Shown piece by piece: positions 58,935-64,000 of a stretch of DNA of 64,000 bases. Under the pieces are notes generated by a model. It made no database searches and was not told the origin of the DNA. It was given only the letters and a program-made list of their open reading frames with translations. Source of the DNA: Blastomyces gilchristii SLH14081 (Eukaryota > Ascomycota > Eurotiomycetes > Onygenales > Ajellomycetaceae); contig NW_003101669.1 of assembly GCF_000003855.2 (NCBI RefSeq), positions 810,795 through 874,794 on the forward strand. Reading direction: 5' to 3'. The position numbers and the translations under genes were made by a program. The number at the start of each line of letters is the position of its first letter. The first letter of the stretch is position 1.

Positions 58935-58942
58935 CTCGCCAT
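58931..58942 (-). promoter_or_regulatory. Three-codon upstream frame overlapping the Spo71-like start
   Basis: The sequence ATGGCGAGATGA gives ATG GCG AGA TGA. Its stop overlaps the main start by two bases (ATGA arrangement). If the transcript starts upstream, ribosomes would meet this frame first and could re-initiate at the overlapping ATG. This is seen in sequence; the effect is inferred. Confidence 0.4.
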
Positions 58943-59399
58943 CTTGCGGGTTTAACTAGAACCTAGGTGCGTCTTAGAGATGTTACAGCAAGGGCTGATT
59001 GTAAGTAAAGAGGGATAGGAAGTAAAACATCGATAAAGTAACTAGCCACTGAGTACTGTGTCAGGAGCTCTGTGCAGTGGTAAATCGGCGGCTCGTTATT
59101 GAAGATGGTCTGGGGTGAAGCCAAGCTAACTGCTTCCTAGTTTCGTTCTTCAACGACAAAAAAACAATGACGTCGGTGGCTGCAAAATCAGAGAGCTGTT
59201 TGTATTATTTGCACTGTTTGCAAGCTAACTAGTGTTTGCGCAGTTTGCGCAGTTTGATCCTTTGCTGTGTAGGGGACAATTGCTTGCGCGGAGTGACTTT
59301 CTAATACATCAACATCCATCTACTCTCACTGCTGCTGTTGTCGGACTGGCCCCTTTCATTTGGAATAGAATACCTCCCTAGAGTATATTTAAAGAAGCC
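58935..59399. promoter_or_regulatory. Divergent promoter of the Spo71-like and GLTP genes
   Basis: 465 bases between two divergent starts. A TTTGCGCAG-type repeat (TTTGCGCAGTTTGCGCAG) lies near 59235-59252. No TATA box is clear except ATATTTAAA at 59384-59392 close to the GLTP start. Confidence 0.55.
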
Positions 59400-60281
59400 A
59401 TGGCCAATACCCAAGTCATTCCCCCAGGCGGAACCTGGTTCGATACTCTCCAAAGAGGCTTTGATGCAGTCCCCGTTTCTGACGACAACGCCATAACAAC
59501 CTCCGAGTTCCTCGAAGCTGCTGAGGCTCTGACGACGCTCTTTGGTATATCTACCTTTCATATGAACATGTATTAGCTTATCGAAGCTAATACTTGATGC
59601 TACCGCTAGATCTCCTTGGTTCTGTTGCTTTTACTCCAGTCAAAAATGACCTGCTGGGTAACATCAAGGTACCGAAACCCCCCCAACCCCGCCTTTCTTT
59701 CCCTAGCCTTTACTGGTGCTAATTACACCATCCCTTTTCAGAAAATCAGAGATAGACAGCTTGCTGCGCCCGCAGAATCAGAGACTCTCCAAGCGCTCGT
59801 TCTTAATGAATTAAAAGCTAAAAAAAACACTGCCAGCGGTGGCTTGCTCTGGCTTCTCCGGTACGTTGTGTACGGCAATGGAAAATAGAATACAAACCTA
59901 TTTCCACCCCTTAATTACCCGCCTCGAGGAATCAAGATAAGTAGTTACTAACTACTGCTATAAAAAAATTTATGAAGGGGCCTTGACTTTACTGCCAAAG
60001 CCCTTCGTCACAATATCTCCCACCCCAACGAAGAATTGTCTGCCTCATTCCGTGCGGCCTACGGCGATACCCTGAAACCCCACCACAATTTCCTTGTGAA
60101 ACCCATTTTTGTCGCCGCAATGGGAGCAACCCCTTACCGCAAGGATTTCTACAGGAAGCTGGGTGATGATCCGGCCAAGTGCCAGGCAGCTCTGGAACTG
60201 TCCACGGCTTCTTTGGAGAAGATAGTGTCCATCCTCAAGGACTTCCTGGAGACGCCAGAGGTGAAGAAAGCGATATCATAG
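59400..60281 (+). CDS. Glycolipid transfer protein (HET-C2 type)
   Basis: Four exons: 59400-59544, 59610-59668, 59742-59860 and 59978-60281, giving 208 residues. All introns are GT-AG. The second exon, only 59 bases, carries the lipid head-group site VKNDLLGNIKK with the Asp, Asn and Lys that contact the sugar. The third contributes the stacking Trp in LLWLLR, and the fourth the His in LKPHHNFLVKPIF. The fold fills the whole protein and the length is normal for GLTP. Members move glycosphingolipids between membranes in the cytosol. The Podospora orthologue, het-c, has a role in vegetative incompatibility and ascospore formation. A self/non-self role here is only a family-based possibility. 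Confidence 0.94.
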
Positions 60282-60985
60282 TAGCGTGGGATAGATTGAT
60301 GCCTTCTTCTTTGTCCGGTTTTCTTTGTTGTGTTCTCGATTTCCCTCAATATTTCTCATTGTTTCAAATATAGGGAACGATTTCATTTTGTGGCTGGATC
60401 AAACCGATCCCCCTTTTCCACAATAGATATTCGATTATATATATGACATCACACGGCTGCCTTTTGGGCCACAATTTCAACTGCGAAAACCCCAATATAT
60501 GCGCACTGCCAATGAATCGTGTTGAAGAACGGTTACATATATACGGAGCAGTGTGCAAAACCTGTGTAAATAGATATTGGGGAGATTAAACCTCCTCATA
60601 TGCTACAGAAAATAAGGAAGTAAACCAAATAGCTGATCTAGTCAATTCTACTCCAGTCATCATAGAGCATATCTCAGGCCTTTCAAGGCCGATATAGACA
60701 TTTTGCGCACTCGCTCTTGTACTCTACAATGTCAGTAGCAGAAAGACAAGTACAGGACAGTAAAGAAGTATATCTATTTGTCAGAGAGATGTTGTACATG
60801 TACATGATTCCATGCCATAATATTCACATCAGACATATTATTTTATTTATAAAAAGCCAAAACTAAAACAAAAAAAGGAAAAGAAAGTAAATCATTATCA
60901 AACTCGGGAAATAGAGTAGAAGAAAATTGTTAATTAAACCCCCCCAACCCCAAATATCTATCACAAACTCACATCTCTATAAAAA
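60282..60985. other. Convergent intergenic spacer
   Basis: 704 bases between the GLTP and P5A ATPase stops. The sequence is AT-rich, with a TGTACATGTACA palindrome at about 60793-60804. No gene is seen. Confidence 0.55.
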
Positions 60986-63900
60986 TCAAACCTTCCTCGT
61001 CGATTCTTTCTCATCCTCCTCCGCCTCCGCCTCTTTCCTCTTCCTCTCCTCTTCCTTCGCCAACTGATCCGGCCTCCGAACAGCGATATCCTTCGGTCTA
61101 TAGTCACTGAAATACCTCTTCAATAGATTCTCGATGAGCCAGCAGCCAGCGTAGTCTGCCAACATCAGCGCTGTCAGCGTGACTTTGAACCCAGTGCTGA
61201 ATGGAACAAGGCGGAGCTTCTCGTTGAGCTCCGGGATGAACTCCGTCGCACAGGAAAAAGCGACACCGGATGTCAAAATGAGACCCCAGTACATGCCGCG
61301 ATTTTCGCGAATGGATTCGCGGAATGGGCGGCCTTGGTAGTTTATGGAGAAGGTGGAGATTTGTTGGATTAGTTGGAGGAGGTAGATGGCGCTGTTAAGG
61401 AGGGAAGGTTCGAATTCGCCTTCTAGATCGATTTCTTCTTTTTTACTGTAGGATTTAAAGAACGTTAGTCAGATCTATGGGGTATGGTATTTTATAGCGT
61501 GCGATTTAAAAGAGGGGACTTACGGCTCAATAGTATAAACGTAGCTGGACAGATATATCAAGGTTGCGACGTGAATGGCAAATTGGCCCAGGACGGACCC
61601 CATAATGTACATATTGAAAATGTTAGGTTGTGGCCGTTCCTTAGAGAGGCCTTCGACAGACTATTTGAAGTTCGGTTTGTGTGAGATCTCCTGTTGACAC
61701 AATACCAAAATCAATGATGGGTTGGAGGTATGTACATACCTTCGCACGAGAAATTGACAAAAAGCATACACTCATGAGTATGCCACTGATAGTCGCCTGG
61801 CCATCTCCAAATCTAATACCGTCAAGATATATGACACTTAAGCTGTATGCACTAATTAGACAGTTAAGCGCTAGGATCTTATACATTTGGATAGTTGCAA
61901 CCAGCGTGCACCGGCCTTGGCGGATGATATTCGGGATTGCGATCACGTTTGCAAGCTTGCTAGTGAAAGGTGCTGCAACCGAAGCATCGCCAAGTTTGAT
62001 AGTGGGTGGCTCGCTGTCATCTAATTCTTGCTCCATCATTGTGGCCGTCAGCTTATCGGCAAATCCGGCCGCGGCGAGTGACGCCTGCTGTTGTTGACGT
62101 TGCTGAGGCGTTAGGTTCGCGTTCGATTGTTGTATCGCCTGGGCGCCTGGAGAGGTAACAGTTGGGACCCCATTTCCTTCAGTCGCAGCGGGGCCAGTGA
62201 TTCCCTTCCTTTGTGCCTCACGAATCATTGCTTTTTCGTAGTGCGGATTGTTTGGCCCGGGAGGATACAGATGCGCCACGTTTGCGGGAACTGGGGGAGC
62301 GGGTTGGTTAAACCTTTGCATCAATGAAACTTGTTTCTCGTAGATCTCTTTCATCTTGTTGTTCCTCCAGTGCTCCGCAATCTTATTGAGATCATCCTGA
62401 GAGCCATTCAACAAGGCAACACCAACGTGAGCTTGTTTAAGTGCACCAACATCATTGGTACCATCGCCACACATAAGAGTCGTGTATCCAGCATCCTTCA
62501 TACCCAGCAGAATATCTTCCTTCTGTTTCGGGGAGACGCGAGCATATACCCAAGTATGTCGGAGAAGATCGGAAAAACCCTTCTGGTTCTTGAACTTCGC
62601 TAGTGCATAGCCAGTAACGCAAAGATCCTTGGTTGCCAGAATTTCACGGTCCAAAGGTTGGGTGGGGTCAACATCAACACTGAAAGTATCGTCGATAGTC
62701 CGCCATACTAGCTTTGTCCCAGAGTTGTCGTTCTCTGGTGCATCAAGAATCAGGACTTCTCTGTCAACTATTTCTACCTGACGAGCAACATGAGCTGCAG
62801 TGAGAGGGTTATCACCAGTGATCATAACAACACGGTGACTGCTCTCATTGAGCATGCGAAGTGCCTTTACAGCATCATCTTTCAAAGGACATTGCAAAAC
62901 GAGAAATCCGGCAAAGTGCAGGTCCGATTCCACATCCTCTCTTTTCAGATTATTAATTCGTCCTTGGCCGAGTTCCGACTCGGTAGAGAGGTACTTGTAG
63001 CCAAGAGCGAGAACACGAGCACCGTTGCGAGTAAAGTATTTGAACGTTTCTTCATAATGGGGAGGGGTGGAAACCAGCATGGCTCTGATGGTTTCAGGGG
63101 CACCTTTGACACCAACAAATGTCCCTTTGAGCTTTTTTGATGTCTGTCGATCAGTGCTAACAACGGTCGCAATGGCACTTTGGCGTTTTAGAGCAGAAGA
63201 AAATTGGAATCTTCGTTTGATTTGAACGGAATCGAGAGCCCGGCCCGGTTGTCGTGATACTCCGGTGGCCTTGCTTGTCAAAATATCATTACGACCCAGG
63301 ACCCATCCAAGAGAAGTCAACGTTGCTTTTTCCATCGGGTCACCAACAATCTCCCCTTCATCCAATTTCACAAGGGCGTGTGCTGTGGCGAGGACAAGGG
63401 TTGTCTCATTCGCGACTTTTTCAACGGGAGTAATATCAGTGTGGGCTCCATGTTTGTCAGTTTTTGCACCTGCATGTCCCAAGGTAAGGCCAGCAATTCC
63501 ATCTACCAAGAGATCTTCACCGGTGAGGGTTCCAGTTTTATCGAAGCATGCAATATCAATTCGTCCGGCATAGGGAATTCGGAATGGTTCGGTACAGAAA
63601 ATGGCAAACTTGCTGAGCGCAGCCAGGCTGGTGTTGACCGCTAGGCTCAACTCCATTGGGAGTTCAGGAGGAACCACACTAGTGATGATCAAAACGCAGT
63701 CCAACAGTAACTTGGATCGCTTTCGGTCCCTTGCGACACCCTCCTGCCAGACATACCAAGAGGCAGCAATAGCAAACATTAAGAGGAACAAAATAAACAA
63801 CAAGGCTTCCACATTGTTCGCAGAAACACGCTCCGTGGAGTAAATCATGGTGCGCACTAGACTGCCTTGGCTGGTTTCAAAGCCAGTTTTCACAACGACA

Positions 63901-64000
63901 CCCAGAGCACCATTGTCAGGAGGAGTCGGAAGACCATTGGGAAGCGAATCTGAAGAATTGGGATGCGTAATTTGTAGAACCTTTGTCCCGCCATATAAGA
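60986..64000 (-). CDS. spf1: P5A-type ATPase of the ER, Spf1 (5' end cut by window)
   Basis: Three exons are visible: 61740-64000 (open to the edge), 61524-61660 and 60986-61445. About 952 residues of the C-terminal part are present, so the missing N-terminus lies beyond the window. The first stretch, LYGGTKVLQITHPN, belongs to the actuator domain. Then come the membrane motif PPELPMELSLAVNTSLAAL, the phosphorylation site CFDKTGTLTGEDLLVDG, the nucleotide-binding region and the hinge MCGDGTNDVGALKQAHVGVALL. PPELPMEL is the signature of the P5A subfamily. Introns are 79 and 78 bases; joins read SRAK-SVEGLSKERPQPN and TIEP-KKEEIDLEGEFE. A Pro/Gln-rich insertion lies between the hinge and the C-terminal membrane segments. 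Spf1/ATP13A1 removes mis-inserted tail-anchored and signal-anchor helices from the ER membrane. The tail is Lys/Glu-rich. Confidence 0.95.

Overview
The window is nuclear DNA from a filamentous ascomycete. Genes carry short GT-AG introns (about 60-130 bases) with fungal CTAAC-type branch sites. The proteins fit Eurotiomycetes: an Mbp1 APSES-ankyrin factor, an NsdD-type GATA factor, a HET-C2-type GLTP and fungal Imp2. Wide intergenic gaps, a CpG-free AT-rich block and a dispersed TACGGAGTA motif fit best with the dimorphic Onygenales (the Ajellomycetaceae, such as Blastomyces, Emmonsia or Histoplasma). That placement is an inference; no database search was possible.

Layout. 0-3.2 kb: the 3' end of a plus-strand gene facing a Prm10/ThrE-type membrane protein. 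6.4-8.2 kb: an ankyrin protein. 9.9-11.8 kb: an unrecognised Q- and S-rich protein, followed by 5.6 kb without genes that holds a strong polypurine tract and a duplicated promoter-like module. 17.4-20.8 kb: Mbp1, divergent from the complex I subunit NDUFB7. 22.5-25.1 kb: glutamate-cysteine ligase in seven exons. 26.8-30.4 kb: a VIT/von Willebrand A protein. 32.0-33.9 kb: NsdD. 33.9-50.9 kb: a 17-kb gene desert with a 3.0-kb CpG-free AT-rich block that contains a 915-bp imperfect palindrome. 50.9-55.0 kb: a GNAT acetyltransferase divergent from a macro-domain protein, then Imp2. 55.5-60.3 kb: a Spo71-like multi-PH protein divergent from a glycolipid transfer protein. 61.0-64.0 kb: a P5A ATPase (Spf1) that runs off the right edge.

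There is no operon logic or gene cluster; most genes are housekeeping or developmental regulators. Several starts proposed by simple ORF calling are GTG or TTG; I moved them to the first in-frame ATG or to a spliced exon. Exon joins were placed by reading frame and splice sites and are given in each entry. I saw no convincing tRNA, rRNA, CRISPR array or intact transposase or reverse transcriptase. I found no clearly novel gene system. The least explained items are the AT-rich palindrome, the dispersed 9-mer and the unusual leader of the 611-residue protein.
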